Positions 18,272 to 26,506 of a DNA stretch of 64,000 nucleotides are shown here, one piece after another. The DNA comes from WGMI01 sp041739275 (GTDB lineage Bacteria; Bacteroidota; Bacteroidia; Flavobacteriales; Schleiferiaceae), in contig JBGSOF010000002.1 of NCBI GenBank assembly GCA_041739275.1, positions 1 to 64,000 on the forward strand, in the 5' to 3' direction. The translations under genes and the position numbers were made by a program. Position 1 is the stretch's first letter, and each line of letters begins with the position of its first letter. The notes under the pieces are model-generated. The model had not been told where the DNA came from, did no database searches, and was given only the letters and a program-made list of their open reading frames with translations.

Positions 18272-18628
18272 ATGAATGAAAGAACCACAGGGTCGATCCG
18301 TCTCCTCCCCGTCCACCGCGTCACGGTTCGTTTCTGGCCCAAGGGTGCCGCCATTTGCCTTCCACCTTGGGGCATATGGGCCTCTCCCGACTGCGGCCCG
18401 GGCTTGTTGAGACATGAACAAGGCCACGGGCTTCAATACCGGCAAAAGGGCTTCTTGTTGTACTATTTGATCTTGGCCCCGCTCAGCCTCGGCAGCGCCT
18501 TCTGGTCTGTGCTCTGGAAACCCCATCGCCACTTCGCGACTGGGGTAGAACGCCACGCCAGCCGCCTCGCTTTTGAACACTACGGCCGTCCCCTCGATTG
18601 GGATATGGAGCGGTTTCCGGTGGGATGA
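18272..18628 (+). CDS. Small putative HExxH metallopeptidase-like protein
   Basis: A 118-residue protein. It carries RHEQGHGLQ (H-E-x-x-H) near residue 48, then a hydrophobic segment GFLLYYLILAPLSLGSAFWSVLW, then GVERHASRLAFEHYG near 90, where the Glu-x-x-Ala pattern resembles the third zinc ligand of gluzincins. This combination (HEYGH-like motif, membrane helix, E-x-x-A) is seen in short Bacteroidota proteins of unknown role. The gene is flanked by the AT-rich GIY-YIG-like gene and a Crp/Fnr regulator. An opposing open frame covers most of the same interval, so the coding strand rests on the motif order alone. Confidence 0.5.
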   Translation: MNERTTGSIRLLPVHRVTVRFWPKGAAICLPPWGIWASPDCGPGLLRHEQGHGLQYRQKGFLLYYLILAPLSLGSAFWSVLWKPHRHFATGVERHASRLAFEHYGRPLDWDMERFPVG

Positions 18629-18716
18629 CCTGTGAAAGGGTCCGCATGATTTCGAATGGCCCCCGTTGGCAGCCCACGGATCTGAGACTCTTGACTCTTG
18701 CCCTTCATTGCACTAT

Positions 18717-18735
18717 CCTACCGACTTTCGGTAGG
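18717..18735. promoter_or_regulatory. Perfect dyad upstream of the Crp/Fnr gene
   Basis: CCTACCGA-CTT-TCGGTAGG is an 8-bp perfect inverted repeat with a 3-base spacer, ending 13 bases before the ATG at 18749. It could be an operator for a dimeric regulator, including autoregulation by the downstream Crp/Fnr protein, or a hairpin in the 5' leader. There is no U-tract, so a terminator is unlikely. Its presence here also argues against the longer open frame starting at 18698. Confidence 0.45.
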
Positions 18736-18748
18736 TAAATCGCATTCC

Positions 18749-19327
18749 ATGCTCCCTTTTGAGTACCTGGTTCAACAATTCGAGAAATACCTACCCCTCG
18801 ACGGCACAGAGCAAGAAGCACTGAGAAATCGCATCGTAGAGCGCCGAATCAAGCGCAGAACCTGCATTCTGCACCAAGGCGATGTATGCAAGCACTACAC
18901 TTTTGTCGCCGAAGGTTGTTTGAAAATGTACGGGGCCGATGCGGCGGGCAAGGAGTACAATTTGCTCTTTGCCGCAGAAGGCGATTGGTTGGCCGACATC
19001 GACAGCCTGCACAGCGAACGACCCGCACAATTGTTCATAGAAACCATAGAACCTTCGGTGGTCCTGCAAATCGCCAAAGCCGATTTGTGGGATTTGTTTA
19101 CCCATTATCCCAAATTCGATCGAAACTTTCGCGTCATTGTCGAAGAGCAGTACATCGAGCTTCAATACCGCCTCTTTCAGACCTTCAGCACAACGGCCCT
19201 GGAGCGATATGAGCTGTTTTTGGCCCGCCATCCGAAGCTCATTCAGCGATTGCCCAACACCCAAATCGCCTCTTATCTGGGGATTACGCCCGAATTCTTG
19301 AGCAAAATCAAGAGCGAAAAACGATAA
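18749..19327 (+). CDS. Crp/Fnr family transcriptional regulator
   Basis: A 192-residue regulator. The cyclic-nucleotide-binding-like beta barrel spans about residues 20-130 (RTCILHQGDVCKHYTFVAEG, then a LFAAEGDWLADIDSLHSE stretch). The carboxy terminus has a helix-turn-helix (PNTQIASYLGITPEFLSKIK) of the type seen in Bacteroidota Crp-like one-component regulators. Canonical cAMP-binding residues (the G-E-x6-R-x-A signature) are not evident, and no FNR cysteines are seen, so the ligand is unknown. I chose ATG 18749 because the amino terminus MLPFEYLVQQFEKYLPL fits the family; 18698 would start inside a run that holds the dyad. The next gene, a SnoaL-like lipoprotein, is a possible target. Confidence 0.85.
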   Translation: MLPFEYLVQQFEKYLPLDGTEQEALRNRIVERRIKRRTCILHQGDVCKHYTFVAEGCLKMYGADAAGKEYNLLFAAEGDWLADIDSLHSERPAQLFIETIEPSVVLQIAKADLWDLFTHYPKFDRNFRVIVEEQYIELQYRLFQTFSTTALERYELFLARHPKLIQRLPNTQIASYLGITPEFLSKIKSEKR

Positions 19328-19494
19328 GCAGAGCTCAAGACTTAATCTACTTTAAGCGCATTTCTTGGGGTGGATTATTGTCCTCGACATGGAGATCGGG
19401 GCACCTTTGTCGTGTTCCCAAGGGATGTTCGACAGGCAGCTCGATGCGGTTTGACGATTGTTTCCAAAGGAATCCGCACAACATCAACCAAAGC

Positions 19495-19998
19495 ATGAAC
19501 CCAAAACACTGTATCCGTAGGTCCTGGATGTTATCGGGATTTCTTGTGCTGGCCGCCTGTCAGCCGAACGAACACAAGCCTTCCTCAAACCTTCCAAAAA
19601 CCCCAACCATGAACACGACAGAAGAAGTGCAAAACATCGAGAAACTCTTGTTCGCATACCGCGATGCCTTGAATGCCTCAAGCACAGAGCGCGTTTTGGA
19701 ACTCTACACCCCCGACGGAGTCTTTATGCCCTCAGGAGGTCCTACGGCCGTGGGGCAAGAGCAAGTGAAAGGAGCCTACGACTTTGTCTTTTCCCAAATT
19801 CAATTGAACATTGAATTTTTCGTGGACGAAATTTCTGTTCAGGGCGACATCGCCTTTGCCCGCAGTCAGTCGAGGGGGAATACCCTCATACACGCCAATG
19901 GGCAAACTGCACCGGAAGAGAATCGCGAGCTTTTCGTGCTTCAAAAAAGCAACGGACAATGGAAAATTGCCCGATATATGTTCAACAAAATGCAGTAA
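19495..19998 (+). CDS. SnoaL/DUF4440-like (NTF2-fold) lipoprotein
   Basis: A 167-residue protein with a lipoprotein signal (SWMLSGFLVLAAC, lipid Cys at about 21) and an NTF2-like domain of the SgcJ/EcaC or DUF4440 type: VQNIEKLLFAYRDALNASS, VLELYTPDGVFMPSGG, and the end FVLQKSNGQWKIARYMFN. Such domains are often scavenger or isomerase-like pockets with no fixed reaction. ATG 19495 is preferred because it heads the signal sequence; a longer frame from 19378 has no signal. The gene lies alone between the Crp/Fnr gene and the convergent isomerase cluster. Confidence 0.8.
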   Translation: MNPKHCIRRSWMLSGFLVLAACQPNEHKPSSNLPKTPTMNTTEEVQNIEKLLFAYRDALNASSTERVLELYTPDGVFMPSGGPTAVGQEQVKGAYDFVFSQIQLNIEFFVDEISVQGDIAFARSQSRGNTLIHANGQTAPEENRELFVLQKSNGQWKIARYMFNKMQ

Positions 19999-20058
19999 AA
20001 CCTATTCGGAACGAGCACTGGCGCGAGTCTCTGGCTCGTGCCTTTCCTTATAAAAAAA

Positions 20059-21003
20059 CTATCCCACCTTCACCATCTCCACCTCAAAAACCAAAGGCGT
20101 ATTCGGAGGAATCACCCCTCCGGCACCGCGGCTTCCGTAGGCCAGATCAGAAGGAATATAAAGCACGGCCTTGCTGCCCTCGGGCAAATACAGCATCGCC
20201 TCGTCCCAGCCCTCAATCACCTGCCCCGAACCTGCCTTAAACTGCAAAGGCTTGTTGCGCGAATAAGACGAGTCGAAAACCTCTCCCCCCGCAAAACGAC
20301 CGGTGTAGTGAACGCTCACATTCTGGCCACGAGACGGAATCGGCCCCGAGCCCTCGCTCAGCATCCGAATGCGCAAACCATTCGGCTTGATTTCAGCCCC
20401 CTCGCTTTCGTGCAGCCACTCGCTTTCGCGCTCTGCTTTGGCCATTTCTAAGGCCTTTTCGGCCTTGTTCCGAAACTCTTTAAACACCACCGGAGCGTCA
20501 AAAGCAACGGCCGCATCGCCTTGGCGATGAATCTCGAGCTTTTCGAGCACATCCCCCTGACGAACCGAATCGACCACCTCTTGACCTGCGATCACGCGAC
20601 CAAAGACCGTGTGCTTTCCATCGAGCCAATCGGTGGCAACATGGGTAATGAAAAATTGGCTGCCGTTGGTTCCTGGGCCCGCATTGGCCATGGAGAGAAT
20701 CCCCGGACGGTCGTGCTTCAAATCGGGATGAAATTCGTCCTCAAATTGATAGCCCGGCCCGCCGCTGCCCTTCCCCTCAGGGTCGCCCCCTTGAATCATA
20801 AAATCGGCAATGACCCGGTGGAACTTCAAACCATCATAATAAGGCTGACCCACAGATCGAAACTTATTGGGAAGCCCGCCTTCAGCCAAACCCACAAAAT
20901 TGGCTACGGTCAAAGGGCAGCGCTCGAATTCAAGTTGAACCAAGATCTCGCCTCGGCTCGTTACAAAGCGCGCGAACAAGCCGTCGGTTGGCAAAGTCGT
21001 CAT
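20059..21003 (-). CDS. Dual cyclophilin-FKBP peptidyl-prolyl isomerase (cytoplasmic form)
   Basis: A 314-residue two-domain immunophilin: cyclophilin first (about 10-175; YDGLKFHRVIADFMIQGGDP, then GTNGSQFFITH) and FKBP second (about 215-314; VHYTGRFAGGEVFDSS, GQVIEGWDEAM, LAYGSRGAGGVIPPN). Both active sites look intact (Arg in FHRV, F-x-I-T in cyclophilin; Tyr, Asp, Trp and the YG-x-x-G loop in FKBP). No signal peptide is visible, so it probably works in the cytoplasm. It is a tandem paralogue of the exported copy just upstream. Proline isomerisation and chaperone functions are expected. Confidence 0.9.
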   Translation of the reverse strand: MTTLPTDGLFARFVTSRGEILVQLEFERCPLTVANFVGLAEGGLPNKFRSVGQPYYDGLKFHRVIADFMIQGGDPEGKGSGGPGYQFEDEFHPDLKHDRPGILSMANAGPGTNGSQFFITHVATDWLDGKHTVFGRVIAGQEVVDSVRQGDVLEKLEIHRQGDAAVAFDAPVVFKEFRNKAEKALEMAKAERESEWLHESEGAEIKPNGLRIRMLSEGSGPIPSRGQNVSVHYTGRFAGGEVFDSSYSRNKPLQFKAGSGQVIEGWDEAMLYLPEGSKAVLYIPSDLAYGSRGAGGVIPPNTPLVFEVEMVKVG

Positions 21004-21027
21004 AAAAGGGAAAAAAGAGGATTCGTC

Positions 21028-22134
21028 TTATTTGGCCATGGAGATCATCTCGATCTCGAAAATCAAAGTCGCTCCCGGAGGGATCACACCGCCTGCACCG
21101 CGATCTCCATAAGCCAAGCCGGGAGGAATGACGAGTTTGGCTTTGTCGCCAATCGAAAGCAATTGAAGCCCTTCTTTCCACCCCTCGATGAGCTGAGCGC
21201 CCGGACCGATCTCGACCGGAAAGGGTGCATATGGCTCGCGACCTTGATCGTATTTGCCGTATTTCTGGGCGATTTCTTTCTTGGAGCTGTCAAATAGGGT
21301 TCCGTCGATCAAATAGCCCGCGTAGTGCACCATTACCTTATCACCGACTTTGGGCTTGGGACCTTTACCCTTTTCGGTGATCACATAACCCAAACCCGAA
21401 GGAGTGCGTTCTACACCTTCAAAAGCCTTTTCGGCCATTTTCTGCGCTTCGGCCTTCTTGGCCTCCATCTTGGCTACCGCATCTTTTTTGCCTTGTTCAA
21501 AAGCCGCCAATCCGTCGAACGCTTTTGCGGCCGTTCCCTTGCGGAGAATGGTCACTTTGTTGAGGACGATGTCTGTTTTGGGCTTGTCGCGCGGATCGCG
21601 TTCTACTTGAGTCATTTTAACCGCGATGTCCAGACCCGAAATCACTTTTCCGAAAATGCTGTGTTTGTCGTTGAGCCACTCGGTGGGAGCCACGGTGATA
21701 AAAAACTGGCTGCCGTTGGTCGCCGGGCCTGAATTGGCCATCGACAAAACCCCGGGCTCGGCATGGCGCAGGCTTGGATCGAACTCGTCGGGAAAACTGT
21801 AGCCCGGACCTCCAGAACCATTGCCCGCAGGGTCTCCGCCTTGAATCATGAATTCGGGGATCACGCGGTGAAAAATGGTGCCGTCGTAGAACGGAGTGCC
21901 CTCGGGTTTGCCCGAACCGAGCATTTTACCTTCGGCCAAGGCCACGAAATTGCCCACGGTCATCGGGGTTTTTTCGAACTCGAGGCGAATCAGAATGTCT
22001 CCTTCAGTGGTGTTCATCAAGGCGTAGAGCCCGTCTTCGAGTTTGACGTTCTCCCCGTTTACCTTGGCTTTGTTCTGAGAGTTGCAGGCGATGAAGGCCA
22101 AAGAGGCGATCAGCAAAAAGGCGTATTTCTTCAT
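21028..22134 (-). CDS. Dual cyclophilin-FKBP peptidyl-prolyl isomerase lipoprotein
   Basis: A 368-residue paralogue of the preceding isomerase with a lipoprotein signal (MKKYAFLLIASLAFIAC). Cyclophilin domain about 35-210 (YDGTIFHRVIPEFMIQGGDP; ATNGSQFFITVAP), then a charged helical linker rich in K, A and E (about 215-245), and an FKBP domain (about 255-368; VMVHYAGYLIDGTLFDSS, LIEGWKEGL, LAYGDRGAGGVIPPG). Likely periplasmic, on the membrane. It sits between gldI and the cytoplasmic paralogue, in line with exported-protein folding in a gliding or T9SS bacterium. Confidence 0.9.
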   Translation of the reverse strand: MKKYAFLLIASLAFIACNSQNKAKVNGENVKLEDGLYALMNTTEGDILIRLEFEKTPMTVGNFVALAEGKMLGSGKPEGTPFYDGTIFHRVIPEFMIQGGDPAGNGSGGPGYSFPDEFDPSLRHAEPGVLSMANSGPATNGSQFFITVAPTEWLNDKHSIFGKVISGLDIAVKMTQVERDPRDKPKTDIVLNKVTILRKGTAAKAFDGLAAFEQGKKDAVAKMEAKKAEAQKMAEKAFEGVERTPSGLGYVITEKGKGPKPKVGDKVMVHYAGYLIDGTLFDSSKKEIAQKYGKYDQGREPYAPFPVEIGPGAQLIEGWKEGLQLLSIGDKAKLVIPPGLAYGDRGAGGVIPPGATLIFEIEMISMAK

Positions 22135-22217
22135 GGAAGTTTAGAATAAACCGAAGGATTTTGAAGGCTCCTTTCGGGGCTGCGAAGAACGTAAAAAAAC
22201 CGCTGCCCTTAGCGGTC

Positions 22218-22760
22218 TCAAGGCAATAAACGAAGGTCGAGGACCACCGCCGAGGCCATGGGAACGCGTCCCTGTGAACCCGAAATGCCGTACGCCAAGT
22301 GGGCCGGGAAGACAAAGCGTGCCGAATCGCCGCGCCCGATCAACTGAACCGCTTCGTGCAAGCCAATGGGCTCCATGTCTTCGCGTTCTACGGCCCAGCG
22401 AAGAACCCCCAGTTCGCGAGCAGAAAACAATACTTCTCCATCGAGCAGGGAAATGGAGCACTTTATCGACACACGATCTCCCGGTTTGGGCTTTTCTCGC
22501 CCCAACTCGTCGATCACGAAATAGTGCATGCCCGAACCCGTGCGCTGATATGTCCTGTTTTCGGAGGCGATAAAGTTTTCTATGTCCGCTCTTTCCGCTT
22601 GTAAATGTCGAATTCTCCGATCGATGACCTCTTCGGCTCGATTGGGTTGCGGATTTGAAGATTCTGAATCGGCTCTTTGACCGCCCGAAGGGGCGCACGC
22701 CATCATCTCCAAAAACAAGAGGCCGTAGACCAGAGCTCTCGAATAAGGACCTGTGTTCAT
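22218..22760 (-). CDS. gldI: GldI-type FKBP lipoprotein
   Basis: A 180-residue lipoprotein (signal LLFLEMMAC) with an FKBP-like domain about 75-180. The active-site frame is degenerate: VSIKCSISLLDGEVLFSARE, LHEAVQLIGRGDSARFVFP and LAYGISGSQGRVP keep the YG-x-x-G and P but have changed several aromatics. In Flavobacterium johnsoniae GldI is a lipoprotein required for gliding and lies beside nrnA and ndk, as here, which supports the name. ATG 22760 gives an ATGA overlap with the nrnA stop; a longer in-frame start at 22880 is inside nrnA and is rejected. Confidence 0.75.
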   Translation of the reverse strand: MNTGPYSRALVYGLLFLEMMACAPSGGQRADSESSNPQPNRAEEVIDRRIRHLQAERADIENFIASENRTYQRTGSGMHYFVIDELGREKPKPGDRVSIKCSISLLDGEVLFSARELGVLRWAVEREDMEPIGLHEAVQLIGRGDSARFVFPAHLAYGISGSQGRVPMASAVVLDLRLLP

Positions 22761-23770
22761 TTGTTGTGAAGCAATCGTTCGAGCTCGTTTTGCAGACGCG
22801 ACACGGCTTCGGGAATAGAAGTTGAAAAACTGCCGCCCGCCGCGTTGCGATGTCCGCCACCTTCGTAAAGCCTTTCGCAAACGCTGTGAACGTCTAAATC
22901 GCCTTTCGAACGAAGAGAAACCTTGCCCTTGCCGTCTCGCACCATGAACAGTGCCGAGAGTTTGATGCCTTCGAGGGTCAGTCCGTGGTTCACCAAACCC
23001 TCGGTGTCGCCCTTCTGATAGCCATGCGCCGTCAATTCGGGTTCGTCGAGCGCAAAAACGACCGCGTTTAAATCTTCCCAGACCAACATGTTTCGATAGG
23101 CCTCTCCGACGATTCGAAGTCTGCGAGGTGCATCTCCTTCAAACAGCGATTCGTGCACTTTTTCAGGCCGCGCGCCGCGCTCGAGGAGTTCAGCAGCCGA
23201 GCGATGGGTATTGGGGCGAACACTCGGAAAGCGAAAAGAGCCGGTGTCGGTCACCATGCCCAAATAAAGCCACATGGCCTCTTCGGTTTCGACGGCATCG
23301 CTCCAACCCGATTCTTTCAAGACACCCCAGACCAATTCGCAGGTACTGGGCGAAGTCGTTTCCCAACATTTCCAAGAAGCATAATCTTGGGGTTGTTCGT
23401 GGTGATCGATCATCCCCAATTCGATTCCGCATTGTCCGAGCCAAAGGCCGAGCCGCTCTCCTGCCCGGTCGAGCCTGTTGAAATCGAGGGTAAGGATGCG
23501 TTCGCAGCCGGCCAATTCAGACTCGACCAGATCGGGCTCAGAATCGAACACTCGAAGCCGCTCTGCGCCGCCAATGCGTCGAAAGGAGTCGGGAAAGGCG
23601 TTGGGAACCACGGGAAGGCAAAGAAAACCGAGGCGATTCAAGGCTCCCGACAAACCGAGGAGAGAACCCACGGCGTCTCCGTCGGGATTGATATGGGCAA
23701 TGAGCCCGATTTTGCGGCGCTCGCCCAGCCACGATTTCAAGTTCAAAGTCTGTGGAGTCGAAGAATTCAA
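22757..23770 (-). CDS. nrnA: DHH phosphoesterase, NrnA-like (oligoribonuclease / pAp phosphatase)
   Basis: A 337-residue enzyme of the DHH-DHHA1 family that removes short oligoribonucleotides and 3'-phosphoadenosine-5'-phosphate. DHH motifs are HINPDGDAVGS near residue 23, LTLDFNRLD, and MIDHHEQP near 105; the DHHA1 substrate loop is GGGHRNAAGGSF near 310. A longer ATG frame from 23929 would run 57 bp into the divergent ndk gene and has no family-like residues. The TTG at 23770 gives an amino end (LNSSTPQTLNLKSWLGE) of normal length and is the likely start. Confidence 0.85.
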   Translation of the reverse strand: MNSSTPQTLNLKSWLGERRKIGLIAHINPDGDAVGSLLGLSGALNRLGFLCLPVVPNAFPDSFRRIGGAERLRVFDSEPDLVESELAGCERILTLDFNRLDRAGERLGLWLGQCGIELGMIDHHEQPQDYASWKCWETTSPSTCELVWGVLKESGWSDAVETEEAMWLYLGMVTDTGSFRFPSVRPNTHRSAAELLERGARPEKVHESLFEGDAPRRLRIVGEAYRNMLVWEDLNAVVFALDEPELTAHGYQKGDTEGLVNHGLTLEGIKLSALFMVRDGKGKVSLRSKGDLDVHSVCERLYEGGGHRNAAGGSFSTSIPEAVSRLQNELERLLHNK

Positions 23771-23872
23771 TCGATCGATGAATTTAGAATGAAATGAGGG
23801 GCGAAGGTACGCGCGCTCAAAAGCGTACGGTCGATTGCGTAGGTTTGCGGCCTGAAATCGAACCCCCTCAAC

Positions 23873-24298
23873 ATGACCACGAATAGAACTTTTACGATGC
23901 TCAAGCCAGACGCGGTGGCCAACGGCCACATCGGAGCGATCTTAAACCGCATCAATCAAGCGGGCTTCCGCATTGTTGCCATGGAGTTGACCCGCCTGAG
24001 CAGAGCTGAGGCCTCTCAGTTTTATGCAGTTCACGCCGAGCGCTCGTTTTTTGGTGAACTGATCGACTTTATGACCTCAGGGCCCATCGTTGCGGCCATA
24101 CTCGAAAAAGAAAATGCCGTAGAGGATTTTCGCAAACTCATCGGAGCCACCGATCCGACCAAGGCCGACGAGGGCACGATTCGCCGCGACTTTGCCAAAT
24201 CGATCGAAGCGAATGCCGTTCACGGTTCCGACAGCAACGAAAACGCGAACATCGAAGGAGCCTTTTTCTTCGGAACGCGCCGCGAATACGCTTATTGA
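23873..24298 (+). CDS. ndk: Nucleoside-diphosphate kinase
   Basis: A 141-residue kinase that moves the gamma phosphate from ATP to other nucleoside diphosphates through a phosphohistidine. The active site is NAVHGSDSNENA with the catalytic His at about 117. The lysine that contacts the nucleotide is in FTMLKPDAVANG. Length is standard. The gene is divergent from nrnA; the two share a region of about 100 bp that must carry both promoters, though I could not point to a clear consensus there. Confidence 0.96.
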   Translation: MTTNRTFTMLKPDAVANGHIGAILNRINQAGFRIVAMELTRLSRAEASQFYAVHAERSFFGELIDFMTSGPIVAAILEKENAVEDFRKLIGATDPTKADEGTIRRDFAKSIEANAVHGSDSNENANIEGAFFFGTRREYAY

Positions 24299-24322
24299 TC
24301 GAAAGCGAGGCTTCTGCTTCGC

Positions 24323-24628
24323 TCAGAAGGCGCGAATTTCTCGAACGGCTTGATCTTCGGGCAAAGCTCGATTGAGCTGTTCGAGAATTTCCGTTTTGCG
24401 CATCAAGAGCTCGTGCCTCGATGTGCTGTCGGTCATGGATGCGTACAGAATCGAATGTCGAATTTCGATTTTCTTGGTCGATCGGTGGAGTTCGCGTCCT
24501 GCGAATTCTTCCCAAAGAGCCAAGATTTCGGCGTGCTGCAAGCCTTTTTCGAGTTTGAGTTTCTCGGCCCATTGCCCGAGGGCCTCCCCGATGTGCCGCA
24601 GGTTGTCTCCGCGTTTTTTTAAAGTCAC
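24323..24628 (-). CDS. DUF721 domain protein (DciA-like)
   Basis: A 101-residue basic protein of the DUF721 family. The segments LGQWAEKLKLEKGLQHAEILALWEEFAG and IRHSILYASMTDSTSRHELLMRKTEILEQLN are typical. DUF721 includes DciA, the ancestral loader of the replicative helicase in bacteria lacking DnaC, and related recF-linked proteins. It begins with GTG at 24628 in a GTGA overlap with the recF stop, so it is co-translated with RecF. Bacteroidota have no DnaC, so a helicase-loading or repair role is plausible, but the short length and lack of the DciA carboxy tail keep that open. Confidence 0.8.
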   Translation of the reverse strand: MTLKKRGDNLRHIGEALGQWAEKLKLEKGLQHAEILALWEEFAGRELHRSTKKIEIRHSILYASMTDSTSRHELLMRKTEILEQLNRALPEDQAVREIRAF

Positions 24629-25716
24629 AAGCTGTTGTTATTCAGGGAGTGAACCATTGCTCCTTCATTCAAACCTTCAAAGAGGGCTTCGACGCGTTCG
24701 GGATGGGTATCGGTGACAAAAACTTGGCCAAATTCGCTGGTTCTCAGGAGTTCAATGAGTCCTTTCGCCCTTTTGATATCAAGCTTGTCAAACAAATCGT
24801 CGAGCAACAAGATGGGCGTAAGGTCGAGTTTGGAGCGCATAAAGGCATACTGGGCCAGTTTTAATGCGAGTAAGTACGATTTCTGCTGCCCTTGAGAGCC
24901 GTAGTCGCGCAGGGATTTCCCCCTGAGTGTCCATTCGAAATCGTCTTTGTGAATGCCCCTTCGGGTGTGCCCAAAGCGCAGGTCCGTGCTTCTGCCCGCG
25001 GCGAGCACCGCTTCGAGGTCGCGCTCCACATCGGGTCGATACACCATCGAAGCCGACTCTCCCCCACCGATCTGATCTGCGAATTGCTCGAGCAGAGGCA
25101 CGATTTCGGCCACCATTTTGGAGCGCGCGTCGACGAGGATTTCTGCAGAAATGGAAAGGCCGTAATCGTAAAAAGACAGGGCCTCGCCCGGATCTCGTCC
25201 CTGGGCCGATTTGAGCAAGGCGTTTCGCTGTTTGAGCAGTTGCCGGTACCGAATCAGAGCCTCGAGATAGGATTTATCGCTCTGCGCGATCACCTGATCC
25301 GCAAATTTTCGGCGTTCCTCTGCGGGTCCGTCCACCAATTCTTGATCGCGCGGAGCAATCACCACAGAAGGGAAATTGCCCAAATGGTCTGAAAGCCGAT
25401 CGAGGGCTTTGCCATTGCGCTTGATTTGCTTGCGATCGGCGGGCGCGTAGGCCAACTCGACCTCTTCGGCTCGGTCGAAGCGGACAAAGCTGCCTTTGAC
25501 CAGAAAAAAATCGCCGTCGATGCGGACTGCTTGGCGATCGCTCGAAGAGAAATACGACTTGCCCAAACACAGGTAATAGATCGAATCGAGCACATTGGTT
25601 TTGCCCCGTCCGTTGTCTCCGACGAGCCCATTAAACTTGGGCGCAAAACGAAAATGGGAGTGTTCGTGACTTCGAAAACCGACGAGTTCGAGCTCCGAAA
25701 GCCAAAGGGTTTGCAT
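24625..25716 (-). CDS. recF: DNA replication and repair protein RecF
   Basis: A 363-residue SMC-like ATPase that helps load RecA at gaps in DNA. Walker A is GDNGRGKTNVLD near residue 34. The ABC-type signature YGSQGQQKSYLLALKLAQ and Walker B ILLLDDLFDKLD lie near 270 and 300; the D loop and DTHPER follow. The length is usual. It is followed immediately by the DUF721 gene (GTGA overlap). It is divergent from the TPR gene 90 bp away. Confidence 0.95.
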   Translation of the reverse strand: MQTLWLSELELVGFRSHEHSHFRFAPKFNGLVGDNGRGKTNVLDSIYYLCLGKSYFSSSDRQAVRIDGDFFLVKGSFVRFDRAEEVELAYAPADRKQIKRNGKALDRLSDHLGNFPSVVIAPRDQELVDGPAEERRKFADQVIAQSDKSYLEALIRYRQLLKQRNALLKSAQGRDPGEALSFYDYGLSISAEILVDARSKMVAEIVPLLEQFADQIGGGESASMVYRPDVERDLEAVLAAGRSTDLRFGHTRRGIHKDDFEWTLRGKSLRDYGSQGQQKSYLLALKLAQYAFMRSKLDLTPILLLDDLFDKLDIKRAKGLIELLRTSEFGQVFVTDTHPERVEALFEGLNEGAMVHSLNNNSL

Positions 25717-25807
25717 TCGGCTTCAAAGATAAACGGCTCGTGCCCCAAATGAATTAGCTTTGCCGACCGATTCGGGGGGGTAAATCGTTCCCCGATCTCA
25801 CTCAACG

Positions 25808-26506
25808 ATGGCGAAAAAAGAAACTTCGAAGCAGCAGGACGGCGAAGTCTTGTTTGATGTAACCGGCGGATTGACGCAGGTTGAAAAATGGCTTGAGCGC
25901 AACAAAAAATTGCTTTCGATTGCGGTCGGAGGAGCCGCGGGTCTGGTGGCCTTGTTCCTTGTCTATGATAATTTTTACCGCAAGCCGAGAGAAATCGAAG
26001 CATTGGACGCGATTGCCTACGCGCAAATCATGTTCGAAAAAGACTCGCTCGACATCGCCATGAATGGCAAAGGAGATCAGCTCGGGTTTGTCGATTTGGC
26101 CGATACCTATGCGGGTACCAAGGCGGGAAATTTGGCTCACTATTACGCGGGAATCTCCCATCTGCAACAGGGAGCTTTTGAAGAGGCAATCAAAGAGCTC
26201 GATCGCTTCAAGGCAAAAGACCCCGTGATGAAAACCATGCGGAATGGGGCCATCGGAGACGCCTTTCACGAACTCGGACAGCCCAAAGAAGCCCTCGAGT
26301 ATTACGAAAAAGCAGCGCGCTCGGCTTCCAACGAGTTTTTAACGCCTTTTTACGTCAAAAAAGCGGGGCTGACCGCAGAGATGCTGAGCGAATATTCAAG
26401 GGCTCAAAAGCACTACGAACGCATCAAAAAGGAATTCCCAAAATCGACCGAAGGCTCGGATATTTCTAAATACATTGCTCGGATCGAGGGTCTTACGACC
26501 AAGTAA
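25808..26506 (+). CDS. Membrane-anchored TPR protein (YfgM-like)
   Basis: A 232-residue protein with one membrane helix at about 35-52 (LLSIAVGGAAGLVALFLVY) and an exported TPR domain of four to five repeats (NLAHYYAGISHLQQGAFEEAI; DAFHELGQPKEALEYYEKAA; EMLSEYSRAQKHYERIKKEFP). This is the form of YfgM, a periplasmic TPR partner of the translocon. Bacteroidota carry it beside ribH, as here: the stop and the ribH start overlap as TAATG. Confidence 0.85.
   Translation: MAKKETSKQQDGEVLFDVTGGLTQVEKWLERNKKLLSIAVGGAAGLVALFLVYDNFYRKPREIEALDAIAYAQIMFEKDSLDIAMNGKGDQLGFVDLADTYAGTKAGNLAHYYAGISHLQQGAFEEAIKELDRFKAKDPVMKTMRNGAIGDAFHELGQPKEALEYYEKAARSASNEFLTPFYVKKAGLTAEMLSEYSRAQKHYERIKKEFPKSTEGSDISKYIARIEGLTTK

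Noticed and set aside
18242..18580. Open frame on the minus strand over the HExxH mini-protein
   Set aside because: No recognisable motif; the plus-strand frame has the ordered HExxH, membrane and E-x-x-A features.
20521..21297. 258-residue plus-strand frame over the two isomerase genes
   Set aside because: Antisense shadow of two clearly conserved genes; long antisense frames are frequent in this composition.
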